From UBA10364 sp049611965 (GTDB lineage Bacteria > Bacteroidota > Bacteroidia > Flavobacteriales > Schleiferiaceae), in NCBI GenBank assembly GCA_049611965.1, contig JBMZBC010000004.1:39550-103549 (forward strand): a DNA stretch of 64,000 nucleotides, read 5' to 3'. Below are positions 8,972 through 17,436 of the stretch, in pieces; position 1 is the stretch's first letter, and each line of letters begins with the position of its first letter. The notes under the pieces are model-generated. The model saw only the letters and a list, made by a program, of their open reading frames with translations, was not told where the DNA came from and searched no databases. The translations under genes were made by a program, and so were the position numbers.

Positions 8972-9448
8972 ATGAATATTATACTTATAACCGCTGCAAT
9001 CTGTGCAGGTATCTCGGCCTTTGCGCAAAACGATCAATACAATGTGGCTTCGTTCCACGATTCTGGCTGGAAAGCTCCTGAAGTAAACTACCAAGGCGAA
9101 GCCTGGCTAAACTTTTTGACGCGTTCGGACAGCACATTTGATTACAATGTTACCCAAGCAACATTTAAAGCGCACAGCACCTTAAACTGGCACAAACACG
9201 AGACAGATCAAGTGCTTATTGTTGTAGAGGGTAAAGGATATTACCAAGAACGCGGTAAAGAACCGATGATTATACATCAAGGTGATGTAATACGGTGTCC
9301 GAAAGAAGTAGAGCATTTCCATACCTCTTCATTAGATGAGGATGTTTCCTATATCGCTGTATATGGAAGTGCACCGACAGTATGGACAGAGGTCCTTACT
9401 ATGGATGAATATGAACGTATTGGGAAACAGCTCGAAGAAAAAAAATAA
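8972..9448 (+). CDS. Secreted cupin-domain protein
   Basis: A 158-residue single-domain cupin with a short signal peptide (MNIILITAAICAGISAFA). The conserved metal site is visible as HKHETDQ (cupin motif 1: two His and a Glu/Asp), GDVIRCP, and EHFHT (motif 2 His). Small exported cupins of this form resemble the (R)-mandelonitrile-lyase-like and polyketide-cyclase-like groups, but activity cannot be assigned. The start has a near match to the leaderless arrangement: TATCTTAT, four bases, then ATG. Confidence 0.78.
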   Translation: MNIILITAAICAGISAFAQNDQYNVASFHDSGWKAPEVNYQGEAWLNFLTRSDSTFDYNVTQATFKAHSTLNWHKHETDQVLIVVEGKGYYQERGKEPMIIHQGDVIRCPKEVEHFHTSSLDEDVSYIAVYGSAPTVWTEVLTMDEYERIGKQLEEKK

Positions 9449-9458
9449 AAGCCAACAA

Positions 9459-9486
9459 AAAAGCCGGCCCCAAGGGGACCGGCTTT
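9459..9486 (-). terminator. Intrinsic terminator between convergent cupin and exbD genes
   Basis: AAAGCCGG-CCCC pairs with GGGG-(A)-CCGGCTTT around a two-base loop. The T-run is best on the minus strand (TTTTTTG), serving the exbD operon; the plus strand has only three T, so termination there is weaker. Confidence 0.75.
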
Positions 9487-9508
9487 CGCTATATAGCGTT
9501 CTCTTTGC

Positions 9509-10003
9509 TTAGTTGTCTGAGCTGTACAATGCTTCTGCATCTTTAGGCTGCAGAGAACTATAGTTGATCTTATAAGCTTGCGCCTTGCGCAGCTCTAATT
9601 TGATATCAGAAATCAAACCCATTTTAACCGTCTTATCAGCTTTGATAGACATGGTCATCATTGGGCGGTCTTCTTCAGCCTTAGCTTCACGCTCTTGGAC
9701 AACGAACGGTTGTAGGTCATCGATTGATGCAAACGCATCGTTGAGCTGAATTCTAGGCGTCTTACCGAACTTGTCTTGGTACTTAGCACGTGGGGAACCC
9801 GCGTAGATGTAAGTTACCAAAGACTTGCGTTCCAACTTCTGAATTTCTGTTGCTTGAGGCTTGTTTACACTCACCTTCAAATCTACTTCACGCATTACCG
9901 TGGCAACCATGAAGAAGAACAACAACATAAATACAATATCAGGAAGTGCCGACGTGTTTACCGCTGGCAACGCTTTATCCTTCTTTTTCTTAATTACTGC
10001 CAT
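9509..10003 (-). CDS. exbD: ExbD/TolR-family biopolymer transport protein (first of two)
   Basis: 164 residues: a basic cytoplasmic start (MAVIKKKKDKALP), one membrane helix (about 22-42, DIVFMLLFFFMVATVM) carrying the conserved proton-relay Asp24, and a periplasmic domain. ExbD pairs with ExbB to convert proton motive force into work on TonB or a TonB-like protein. It is the last gene of a four-gene operon; its start overlaps the upstream exbD stop as TAATG. No tonB is nearby. Confidence 0.88.
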   Translation of the reverse strand: MAVIKKKKDKALPAVNTSALPDIVFMLLFFFMVATVMREVDLKVSVNKPQATEIQKLERKSLVTYIYAGSPRAKYQDKFGKTPRIQLNDAFASIDDLQPFVVQEREAKAEEDRPMMTMSIKADKTVKMGLISDIKLELRKAQAYKINYSSLQPKDAEALYSSDN

Positions 10004-10587
10004 TATCCACCAATATTTAATGGTTCTGCCTCAGAAATTTTCTGCTGGTAAGCGTTCTTGATCTCTTTGATGATTTCTTCGTCCTCTTCCGGATCCATAC
10101 CGCGGTATGAACGACCGTATTCCTCTTCAGCATAACGCTCACGTAGGTCCTCATAGGCTGCAACCAGTTCGTTCTGAACCTTTACATACATGCCGTACGA
10201 AGTACCGCGGTCATTTTGAAGCGAGATAACCGCCTTAACAGGGTTATCAGAACTTGAAGAAACACCGTAACCTTTACAGTATTCACACGAACCGTCACCG
10301 TTATTGTCGATGAATTCCATAGCCTTAGCACGAAGCTCGTTAATCTCTAGGTATTCATCTTCTACTAGCAACTGATCGTTCGAGTTTACTAGGACCGTAA
10401 AAATGTTACGTTCCTTAATAGGTGGAGGATCTTGAACTAACTCATCTTCGATAGGTGGAAGCTTCCTGTTGATCCCCTTATCTGTATCCATGGTAGTGGT
10501 TACGAGATAGAAAATCAATAGTAGGAAGGCGATATCCGCCATCGAACCTGCATTAATTTCTGGTATGGCTCTTTTATTTCTTGCCAT
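10003..10587 (-). CDS. exbD: ExbD/TolR-family protein with long periplasmic insertion and CxxC
   Basis: A 194-residue ExbD homologue, longer than the usual ~140. The membrane helix (about 16-34, SMADIAFLLLIFYLVTTTM) has the conserved Asp18. The periplasmic part contains an insertion around residues 97-115 with DNNGDG and CEYCKGYG, a CxxC pair not expected in ExbD and possibly redox- or metal-sensitive (inference). Two non-identical ExbD proteins in one operon are common in Bacteroidota and may form a heteromeric stator. Confidence 0.85.
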   Translation of the reverse strand: MARNKRAIPEINAGSMADIAFLLLIFYLVTTTMDTDKGINRKLPPIEDELVQDPPPIKERNIFTVLVNSNDQLLVEDEYLEINELRAKAMEFIDNNGDGSCEYCKGYGVSSSSDNPVKAVISLQNDRGTSYGMYVKVQNELVAAYEDLRERYAEEEYGRSYRGMDPEEDEEIIKEIKNAYQQKISEAEPLNIGG

Positions 10588-10595
10588 AGCGCTCC

Positions 10596-11003
10596 TTATT
10601 TGATTACTCTAGCAACTAGAGAATAAACAACAGCTAAAACTGCACCTGAGAACAAAATGTAGAACGAAGTCAACATTGCGCTCGATGCTTTAGAAGTAGC
10701 CTCAGTAACATCTTTGTATTGTGCGAAATCTGAGCCATCAGCTGTGACCCATGAGATCAAACCGATAACAAGAATTGCCGCTAAACCAATACCTACGCCT
10801 TTGATACCTTGTGGGTTCACCACAAGTGCAAGGACGAAGCTCAATACGGCGATAATCATACTAACGATAGTAATGACCATCCCGTACGATACGAACCCTG
10901 GCGCTTGATCCTCGTTCGCTGCTACCATAATAAATAGTACAACGCCGATTAGACCAAGAACGATGCCTAGGACACGTCCGATTAATGGGAGTTTATCAGC
11001 CAT
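10596..11003 (-). CDS. Small integral membrane protein inside the exbB-exbD operon
   Basis: 135 residues with about four hydrophobic helices (roughly 9-27, 38-62, 69-88 and 110-132) and short loops; no recognised catalytic motif. It lies 5 bp from the exbB-like gene and 8 bp from exbD, so it is surely co-transcribed and may be a fifth subunit or assembly factor of the proton channel. I do not recognise a named family. Confidence 0.7.
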   Translation of the reverse strand: MADKLPLIGRVLGIVLGLIGVVLFIMVAANEDQAPGFVSYGMVITIVSMIIAVLSFVLALVVNPQGIKGVGIGLAAILVIGLISWVTADGSDFAQYKDVTEATSKASSAMLTSFYILFSGAVLAVVYSLVARVIK

Positions 11004-11008
11004 AGTTC

Positions 11009-11875
11009 TTAGCTATTTTTCTTTTTGTATTCTACCAACAAGTCCAAGAAAGAGATAGATGCATCTTCCATCTTAATCACGATACCGTCGATCATTGCAA
11101 CGATAAGGTTGTAGAAAATCTGTAGGATGATCGCAGTGATCAAACCAAATACTGTTGTCAAAAGTGCCACTTTAATACCACCCGCTACAAGAGAAGGGTT
11201 GATATCACCTGCTGCCTCAATCGCGTCAAATGCGCCAATCATACCGATTACCGTACCCATGAAACCAAGCATTGGTGCCAAAGCGATGAACAATGAAATC
11301 CATGATACACCTTTTTCAAGCTTACCGTTCTCTACAGAACCTACGCTCATGATTGATTTGTCTACCATGTCAAGACCTTCATCGTAGTGGTCTAAACCTT
11401 CGAAGAAGATTGTAGCAACTGGACCACGAGTGTTACGACATACTTCTTTAGCAGCGTCGATACCACCGTTGTTCAATGCACCTTCAACCTCGCTCAGCAA
11501 CTTCTCAGTGTTTGTTTGTGCGAAAGTCAAGTAGATGATACGCTCGATTACAAGTGCTAGACCCAATACCAAGGCCAACAATACGAACGACATGAAGAAT
11601 GCACCACCCTCGATGAATTTCTCCTTCAAGATTTGAGTGAATCCTTTTTCAGTTTCAACTACCTCTTCAACTACTTCTTCAGTAGCTTCTTCAGTAGCTG
11701 CAGAATCTGTAGCTGCCGCAGCAGAATCTACAACTGCATCAGCAGAGTCCATAGTTTCAGTAGCAGCAGAATCTGTTACTACTTCTTCAGTAGCCGCCAT
11801 TTCGTCCTGTGCGTAGGCGTTTACGGTACCCATTGAAAGGGCAACGATTGCAAGCAAAGAGAGTGCTTTTTTCAT
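11009..11875 (-). CDS. exbB: MotA/TolQ/ExbB proton channel with signal peptide and acidic linker
   Basis: 288 residues. Unlike E. coli ExbB it begins with a clear Sec signal (residues 1-22, ending AYAQ), then a ~50-residue segment made almost only of Ala, Thr, Ser, Glu, Asp and Val. The channel part follows: a membrane helix near 91-113, then after a cytoplasmic loop two helices near 195-220 and 240-265 with the GVSWISLFIALAPMLGFMGTV motif region typical of the family. It heads the operon with the small membrane protein and two exbD genes. Its partner TonB-like protein is not in the window. Confidence 0.88.
   Translation of the reverse strand: MKKALSLLAIVALSMGTVNAYAQDEMAATEEVVTDSAATETMDSADAVVDSAAAATDSAATEEATEEVVEEVVETEKGFTQILKEKFIEGGAFFMSFVLLALVLGLALVIERIIYLTFAQTNTEKLLSEVEGALNNGGIDAAKEVCRNTRGPVATIFFEGLDHYDEGLDMVDKSIMSVGSVENGKLEKGVSWISLFIALAPMLGFMGTVIGMIGAFDAIEAAGDINPSLVAGGIKVALLTTVFGLITAIILQIFYNLIVAMIDGIVIKMEDASISFLDLLVEYKKKNS
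11650..11806 (-). repeat. Degenerate low-complexity repeat encoding the acidic Ala/Ser/Glu linker
   Basis: The plus strand shows a run of variants of TTCTTCAGTAGC and GCAGAATCTG, encoding TEE, DSAA and EEVVE units in the ExbB linker. It is a degenerate repeat, probably prone to length change. Confidence 0.5.
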
Positions 11876-11943
11876 TTTTCTTAAGAATTAATTCTTTTTA
11901 GTGTTATCTGTCGGTGGATTTACGCAAAAACCCTTCCGGGCGT

Positions 11944-11951
11944 CGAAAATA
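11944..11951 (-). promoter_or_regulatory. Candidate -7 box TATTTTCG before the exbB operon
   Basis: Minus-strand TATTTTCG lies 68 bp before the ATG, between the ansA stop and exbB, and is identical to the box proposed for rplM. A small CCC-GGAA-GGG-TTTTT hairpin at 11926-11940 follows it in the leader. Confidence 0.35.
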
Positions 11952-11972
11952 CAAAAAATTGGTGTCCAATTC

Positions 11973-12980
11973 CTATTCTGAAACCTCTCCTGCTAGAGAC
12001 AACGGAAACTTAATGTGAAAATCTGCTACAGAGTTGCTCTGACCCAATAAGACCATCGACTTAACCAAGGCACTTTCAAAAGTCATATCCTTGGCATTCA
12101 GCATTTTAACTTCCTCAAGCGCGCTAGAGCTGTCGTAAAGCCCCGGTAAGACAGAACCGCTCACACACTGTGATGTATTGACAATAATGGTTCCATTTTT
12201 CTCTACCCGCTTTAAAAATTCCAAGAAGGAAGTCGATTTTGGGGCGTTTCCTGCTCCAAAAGTCCGTAAAACCAAGACTTTCCAATGCGGCAAATGAGGC
12301 AATTGGTCAAAATCAAGACCAGGATAAAGAGTAACGACACCGACGTTGGTATCAATACCCGATCTAAGTTGATATAATTTTTCAGAACGCCAGAGTAATT
12401 CTTTATTCACGCTTAGGCGTACCCCGCTACTGGCAAGTGGTGGATAATTCGGCGAACTAAAGGCATTGAATTCATTCGAAGACCTCTTGTATGCGCGATT
12501 GCCGCGCAACAATTCGTATTCAAAGTAAATGGCTACCTCTTGAATAACAGCCGAGCCATCTTCATCTGCCAGGGCAGCAAATTCAAATGCGCTAACGATG
12601 TTTTCGACAGCATCGGTTCTCAAAACCCCTACCGGCAACTGTGATCCAGTGATGATAATGGGTTTTTGAAGACCTTCAATCATAAAGCTCAAGGCACAAG
12701 CCGTATACGCCATAGTATCCGTTCCGTGCAGCACCACCATACCATCTACCCTATCCATAAGTTCATCAATGACCTCAGCGAGCTCTTGCCAAACTTTGGG
12801 AACCATCTCTGAACTATCAATGGGGTTCTCAAGTGTTACCGGTAAAATTTCAATTGGGAGTAATTGTAGCGCAGGGATTTTCTCAGCCACAGATTCGAAA
12901 TCCATAGGGGCCAGTTTACCGCGCTGGTTCTGTCGCATACCGATGGTACCACCGGTGTATATGAGGGCTATTTTACGCAT
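11973..12980 (-). CDS. ansA: Type I (cytoplasmic) L-asparaginase
   Basis: A 335-residue asparaginase/glutaminase-family protein without signal peptide. The N-terminal active-site loop is IYTGGTIGM (nucleophilic Thr) and the second is VVLHGTDTMAYTA with the Thr-Asp pair. It hydrolyses asparagine to aspartate and ammonia. It is the last gene of trhO-pccB-tatD-ansA; its start overlaps the tatD stop by 8 bp. Confidence 0.9.
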   Translation of the reverse strand: MRKIALIYTGGTIGMRQNQRGKLAPMDFESVAEKIPALQLLPIEILPVTLENPIDSSEMVPKVWQELAEVIDELMDRVDGMVVLHGTDTMAYTACALSFMIEGLQKPIIITGSQLPVGVLRTDAVENIVSAFEFAALADEDGSAVIQEVAIYFEYELLRGNRAYKRSSNEFNAFSSPNYPPLASSGVRLSVNKELLWRSEKLYQLRSGIDTNVGVVTLYPGLDFDQLPHLPHWKVLVLRTFGAGNAPKSTSFLEFLKRVEKNGTIIVNTSQCVSGSVLPGLYDSSSALEEVKMLNAKDMTFESALVKSMVLLGQSNSVADFHIKFPLSLAGEVSE

Positions 12981-13764
12981 CTAATCCAAACAGTCGCTTT
13001 GCGTTTTCAGAGGTCATAGCAGCAACCTCATCCAAATCCATCTCTAGAACTTCAGCCATCACTCTGGCAGGCTCCACCATAAAAGAGGGTTCGTTTTTCT
13101 GCCCACGCAGTGCTTTCGGTGTAAGATACGGCGCATCGGTCTCTAAAATCAATCGGTCTTTTGGAATACCCTTGATGACAATATCCGTCGCCGAACGGTT
13201 CAAGGTATAAGACCCACCAATCCCGAAGTAAAAGTCTCCCAATTTCAAGGCACGTTTTACCTGTTTCTTACCGCCACTGAAGCAATGAAATACCCCACGT
13301 AACTTACCATCATGACGGACTTGAGCTTCCTCAAGAACCGGAAACAATTGCTTAAAACTACTTCTCACATGAAGCGCGATGGGCAAATCCCAAGCGACTG
13401 CCCAATCCAATTGTCTGTTGAAAGCTTCCACCTGTATCGCCTCGGTAGTTGTATCCCAATACAGGTCCATGCCGATCTCACCTACAGCCAAATATTGCTG
13501 GGGGTTGGATTTATAGTGCGCTTCCAATTGATCCAATTGATCCTTCCAATCCCCCTTTACATAACAAGGGTGCAATCCAATCATTCGCCCAATTTTCAGC
13601 TGAGGATAATCGGCCTCAACGTCATCTAACCCAGCAATACTTTCTGCATTGATATTCGGGAGTAATACAGTTGTAACGCCTGCTGCTAGGGCCCTACTTT
13701 GGATCTCAGCTTTCTTATCAGCAAAGTGTTCGTCGTACAAGTGACAGTGCGTATCTACAAACAT
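12973..13764 (-). CDS. tatD: TatD-family metal-dependent hydrolase
   Basis: 263 residues, amidohydrolase TIM barrel. Metal ligands are in DTHCHLYD, VGEIGMDLYWD, ALHVR, VFHCFSGG and LETDAPYLTP, in family order. TatD-type proteins are Mg-dependent deoxyribonucleases of uncertain physiological role. The start abuts the pccB stop with no gap and the end overlaps ansA. Confidence 0.9.
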   Translation of the reverse strand: MFVDTHCHLYDEHFADKKAEIQSRALAAGVTTVLLPNINAESIAGLDDVEADYPQLKIGRMIGLHPCYVKGDWKDQLDQLEAHYKSNPQQYLAVGEIGMDLYWDTTTEAIQVEAFNRQLDWAVAWDLPIALHVRSSFKQLFPVLEEAQVRHDGKLRGVFHCFSGGKKQVKRALKLGDFYFGIGGSYTLNRSATDIVIKGIPKDRLILETDAPYLTPKALRGQKNEPSFMVEPARVMAEVLEMDLDEVAAMTSENAKRLFGLDA

Positions 13765-15306
13765 CTAAAGAGGGAGGTTACCGTGTTTTTTCTTCGGCAA
13801 TTTTACTGCCTTATTTTCCAACATAGAGAACGCTTTTATCAACTTGTCACGAGTTTCTTCCGGCAGTATTACGTCATCAACATAACCGCGGTAGGCGGCA
13901 CGGTACGGGTTGGCAAAAGCATCAGAGTATTCTGCTTCCTTTTCGGCCAATTTTGCCGCTTTATCCTCCGCAGCCTTGATGTCTTTTCTAAAGATGATTT
14001 CCGCAGCGCCCTTTGCGCCCATCACAGCGATTTCCGCCGTTGGCCAAGCAAAGTTCATGTCGGCACCAATCTGCTTTGAGTTCATCACACAATAGGCACC
14101 ACCGTAAGCTTTTCGAGTAATTACGGTGATGCGCGGTACTGTTGCCTCGCTAAAGGCATACAACAGCTTCGCACCGTTAGTAATAATTCCGTTCCACTCT
14201 TGGTCCGTACCTGGCAAGAATCCTGGAACATCTTCAAGCACCAATAATGGGATATTGAAGGAATCACAAAAGCGCACAAAACGGGCCCCTTTGGTGGATG
14301 CATGAATATCTAGTACCCCGGCCAAATACGCCGGCTGGTTAGCTACAACGCCCACCGACTTCCCGGCGAGGCGTGCAAACCCAACAATCATGTTCTCCGC
14401 AAAGTCCTTATGTACTTCGTGGAAAGTATTTTCATCTACGATACCCGCAATAACCTCCTTCATATCATAAGGTTGGTTTGGATTTTCAGGTACGATGTCT
14501 TTAAGTACTTGGCGCATTTCATCGCCTGGCTCGTACGGAAGTGATGGCGGCTCCTCGTCACAATTCTGAGGAACATAACTCAACAGTTTCTTCAAGCCTT
14601 CAATAAGGGAGATCTCGTTCGGATAGGTAAAATGTGTCACCCCGCTTTTGGTAGAATGTGCGCTCGCACCGCCCAACTCTTCAGCCGTTACCTCTTCATG
14701 CGTCACTGTTTTGACCACATTAGGTCCAGTCACAAACATGTACGAAGTGTCTTCCACCATCATGATGAAATCTGTAAGCGCTGGTGAATACACCGCACCA
14801 CCTGCACAAGGACCCATCATCGCTGAAAACTGGGGAATGACCCCTGAGGCTTGTACGTTGCGGTAGAAGATATCAGAGTATCCACCCAAGGAAACGACCC
14901 CTTCTTGGATACGGGCACCACCACTATCGTTTAATCCGATCAATGGTGCTCCTGTTTTCATTGCCAGGTCCATCACTTTTGTGATTTTCTCAGCATGAGC
15001 CTCCGCTAAAGAGCCGCCCAATACCGTAAAGTCTTGTGCAAACACATAGATTAAACGACCATTAACTGTTCCGTAACCGGTCACAACACCATCGCCCAAA
15101 ATTTTCTGCTTATCCAATCCAAAAAGGTCGCTACGGTGCTGGACCAATGCACCCATTTCTTGGAAACTCCCTTCGTCTAAAAGGAAGTGAATGCGCTCAC
15201 GTGCGGTTAGTTTGCCTTTGGCGTGCTGCGCATCGATGCGCTTTTGTCCGCCGCCCTCTTGACTCTGCTTTTTAAGGTCGGATAGGTGCTTTCGCTTGTC
15301 TTGCAT
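13765..15306 (-). CDS. pccB: Acyl-CoA carboxylase carboxyltransferase (propionyl-CoA carboxylase beta)
   Basis: 513 residues of the crotonase-fold carboxyltransferase family, in two halves: GDGVVTGYGTV and SGGARIQEGV in the first, and VPGFLPGTDQE, ITRKAYGGAYCVM, and PTAEIAVMG in the second. These signatures are typical of propionyl-CoA/methylmalonyl-CoA carboxyltransferases. It needs a biotin-carrying alpha subunit, which is not in the window. With mce and the adenosyltransferase at the right edge it supports a methylmalonyl-CoA route. It lies 34 bp after trhO and 0 bp before tatD in one operon. Confidence 0.9.
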   Translation of the reverse strand: MQDKRKHLSDLKKQSQEGGGQKRIDAQHAKGKLTARERIHFLLDEGSFQEMGALVQHRSDLFGLDKQKILGDGVVTGYGTVNGRLIYVFAQDFTVLGGSLAEAHAEKITKVMDLAMKTGAPLIGLNDSGGARIQEGVVSLGGYSDIFYRNVQASGVIPQFSAMMGPCAGGAVYSPALTDFIMMVEDTSYMFVTGPNVVKTVTHEEVTAEELGGASAHSTKSGVTHFTYPNEISLIEGLKKLLSYVPQNCDEEPPSLPYEPGDEMRQVLKDIVPENPNQPYDMKEVIAGIVDENTFHEVHKDFAENMIVGFARLAGKSVGVVANQPAYLAGVLDIHASTKGARFVRFCDSFNIPLLVLEDVPGFLPGTDQEWNGIITNGAKLLYAFSEATVPRITVITRKAYGGAYCVMNSKQIGADMNFAWPTAEIAVMGAKGAAEIIFRKDIKAAEDKAAKLAEKEAEYSDAFANPYRAAYRGYVDDVILPEETRDKLIKAFSMLENKAVKLPKKKHGNLPL

Positions 15307-15340
15307 GGTGGTTCTTTTGTTCTGAAGGTTCGTACTTACG

Positions 15341-16402
15341 CTATTCCTCTTTGAAGGCGTCTCGTAAATTTACTTTAGAATGTCTGTGGAATCGCTTTGT
15401 TTCCTTGGCTTTTCTGCGAATTTCATATTGCTCCTCTTCTGGAAGGTGTATGATCTCGACACATTGCGGTGTGCAACAGCCTTCGTTTTTCTCCGCACAG
15501 CTCTCGCACTGGATGAAGAGCAGGTTACATGCTTTATTTGCACAGTTGGTATGACGGGCCGATTTTTCACCGCATTGGTGACATTCTGAAATCACCTCGC
15601 ACGAAATCTCCTCGCCCAATCGCTCATCGAAGACAAAATTTATCCCATGGAACTTGTTATCGAGCGCTTCCTCTTCAATCTGACGAGCGTAATCAATGAT
15701 TCCACCGTGCAACTGGTTCACATCATTAAATCCGTGGTGCTTTAAATAGGCCGAAGTTTTTTCACAACGAATACCGCCGGTACAGTAAAGTAGAATCTTG
15801 CGGTCCTCTTGGCCCTTGAGCTTTTCTAATACCATCGGCAATTCCTCCTTAAAGGTCTCTGCCTCTGGCAAAACAGCGCCCTCAAAGTGACCAATCTCAC
15901 TTTCGTAGTGATTGCGCATATCCACGACGATAGGATCCTCGTTCTCTATCGCTTCGTTCCAATCCTTGGCACTCAAATGGGCACCCACATTGGTCACGTC
16001 GTAATCCTCAGGCTGCAATCCATCAGCTACAATCTGACCACGTACCTTAACCTTAAGTTTCAAGAAAGACTTTCCATCAGTCTTATCTGTAACAGCAATT
16101 TTAAAGGGCACGTCCTTAAAATAGTCTATGGCGTACAAGTGCTGCTCAAATTCCTCCCAGTGGTGCTCAGGAACGTTCATTTGTGCGTTAATACCCTCCC
16201 TGCTCACATAAATACGGCCCAAACAATCGAGCGACATCCACTTCTCAAAAAGCGCATCACGGAGTTTTTGAGGGTTGTCAATAATGACGTATTTGTAAAA
16301 AGACAGCGTAATGCGCTTAAACGTCTCCGCTTCCAATTTTGCTCTTAGGCGCTCTTTATCAAGCTTATTAACTAAATCTCTTTTTCCAGCATTTGGATCC
16401 AT
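15341..16402 (-). CDS. trhO: tRNA uridine(34) hydroxylase, rhodanese-like (TrhO/YceA)
   Basis: 353 residues. An N-terminal ferredoxin-like domain carries GRIYVSREGINAQM; the rhodanese domain has the active loop CTGGIRCEK with its catalytic Cys. A C-terminal region of about 75 residues has repeated Cys pairs (CHQCG, CANKAC, CESC, CCTPQC), probably structural zinc. The family uses O2 to make 5-hydroxyuridine at the tRNA wobble position. It heads the trhO-pccB-tatD-ansA operon from the shared divergent promoter at 16423-16452. Confidence 0.9.
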   Translation of the reverse strand: MDPNAGKRDLVNKLDKERLRAKLEAETFKRITLSFYKYVIIDNPQKLRDALFEKWMSLDCLGRIYVSREGINAQMNVPEHHWEEFEQHLYAIDYFKDVPFKIAVTDKTDGKSFLKLKVKVRGQIVADGLQPEDYDVTNVGAHLSAKDWNEAIENEDPIVVDMRNHYESEIGHFEGAVLPEAETFKEELPMVLEKLKGQEDRKILLYCTGGIRCEKTSAYLKHHGFNDVNQLHGGIIDYARQIEEEALDNKFHGINFVFDERLGEEISCEVISECHQCGEKSARHTNCANKACNLLFIQCESCAEKNEGCCTPQCVEIIHLPEEEQYEIRRKAKETKRFHRHSKVNLRDAFKEE

Positions 16403-16422
16403 TCGAAGGCAATTTATTACTG

Positions 16423-16452
16423 CAAAGATAAGTTATCTTTGACCTACCCAAA
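16423..16452. promoter_or_regulatory. Overlapping divergent promoters in one perfect palindrome
   Basis: CAAAGATAA-G-TTATCTTTG (16423-16441) is a perfect 19-base palindrome. Each arm contains TATCTTTG, one facing left to trhO and one facing right to the dehydrogenase. For the left-facing unit TTTG (complement of 16449-16452) sits 18 bp upstream, a full -33/-7 promoter. The right-facing -33 is weak. Bases 16423-16452 span both boxes and the left -33. Confidence 0.62.
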
Positions 16453-16476
16453 TCTGACTTTTATCACAATCAGAGC

Positions 16477-17433
16477 ATGAAGAAAACCACTCTAATCCTA
16501 GGCGCTTGCGGCCAAATCGGCACCGAGCTCACCCTCACGCTGCGGGCGAAATACGGCAATGACGTTGTTGTTGCCACCGACATCAAAGAGCCTGCGCTGG
16601 CTGAACTTAAGGACGGTCCTTTTGAAATTCTCGACGCCAGCAATGCTGAAGGATTACATGCCATTTGCAAAAAGTACAATGTAGGCACTGTATACCACCT
16701 TGTAGCCATGCTCAGCGCCACAGGCGAGAAATTCCCAATGAAAGCGTGGGATTTGAATATGCAAAGTTTGTTGCACGCATTGGAATTGGCCAAAGAAAAA
16801 GTCATCGATAAAATCTTCTGGCCGTCCTCCATTGCCGTTTTTGGCCCTACCACTCCAAAGCGCAATACACCGCAACAGACCATCATGGAACCTTCAACCG
16901 TTTATGGCATCTCCAAACTAGCCGGAGAGCGTTGGTGCGAATATTACCACAACAAGCATGGCGTAGACGTTCGCTCTATTCGCTACCCTGGACTCATTTC
17001 ATGGAAATCACAGCCAGGTGGTGGGACTACAGACTATGCAGTGGAGATTTACTACAAGGCACTTGAAGAGGGTAAATACACTTCATTCTTGAGCGAACAC
17101 AGGGCACTGCCTATGATGTATATGGAAGATGCCATCCGCGCAACTATTGAGCTCACTGAAGCGCCAACCGACCAGGTGAAGATTCGCTCTTCGTACAACT
17201 TGGCAGGTATAAGTTTTGATCCCGCAACCATAGGGGCAAGCATCAAGAAGGTGATGCCGGAATTTGAATTGGATTTCGCGCCAGATTTCCGCGAAGAGAT
17301 TGCGGCAAGTTGGCCTGAAAGTATTGACGATTCTGCCGCTCAGGCAGATTGGAATTGGAAACCGAGTTATGATTTAGATTCCATGACTGAAGCCATGCTT
17401 TCAAACCTCAAGACCAAGCTTCAGCGCTCATAG
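16477..17433 (+). CDS. L-threonine 3-dehydrogenase, SDR (GalE-like) type
   Basis: 318 residues, extended short-chain dehydrogenase. The Rossmann glycine motif is LGACGQIGTEL, the catalytic pair is Ser in FWPSSIAVFG and YGISK (Tyr/Lys). GGGTTDYAVEIYY and RALPMMYMEDAI match the bacterial SDR-type threonine dehydrogenases rather than sugar epimerases. The reaction oxidises threonine to 2-amino-3-ketobutyrate with NAD. The end is 3 bp from the converging carbonic anhydrase gene. Confidence 0.85.
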   Translation: MKKTTLILGACGQIGTELTLTLRAKYGNDVVVATDIKEPALAELKDGPFEILDASNAEGLHAICKKYNVGTVYHLVAMLSATGEKFPMKAWDLNMQSLLHALELAKEKVIDKIFWPSSIAVFGPTTPKRNTPQQTIMEPSTVYGISKLAGERWCEYYHNKHGVDVRSIRYPGLISWKSQPGGGTTDYAVEIYYKALEEGKYTSFLSEHRALPMMYMEDAIRATIELTEAPTDQVKIRSSYNLAGISFDPATIGASIKKVMPEFELDFAPDFREEIAASWPESIDDSAAQADWNWKPSYDLDSMTEAMLSNLKTKLQRS

Positions 17434-17436
17434 AGA

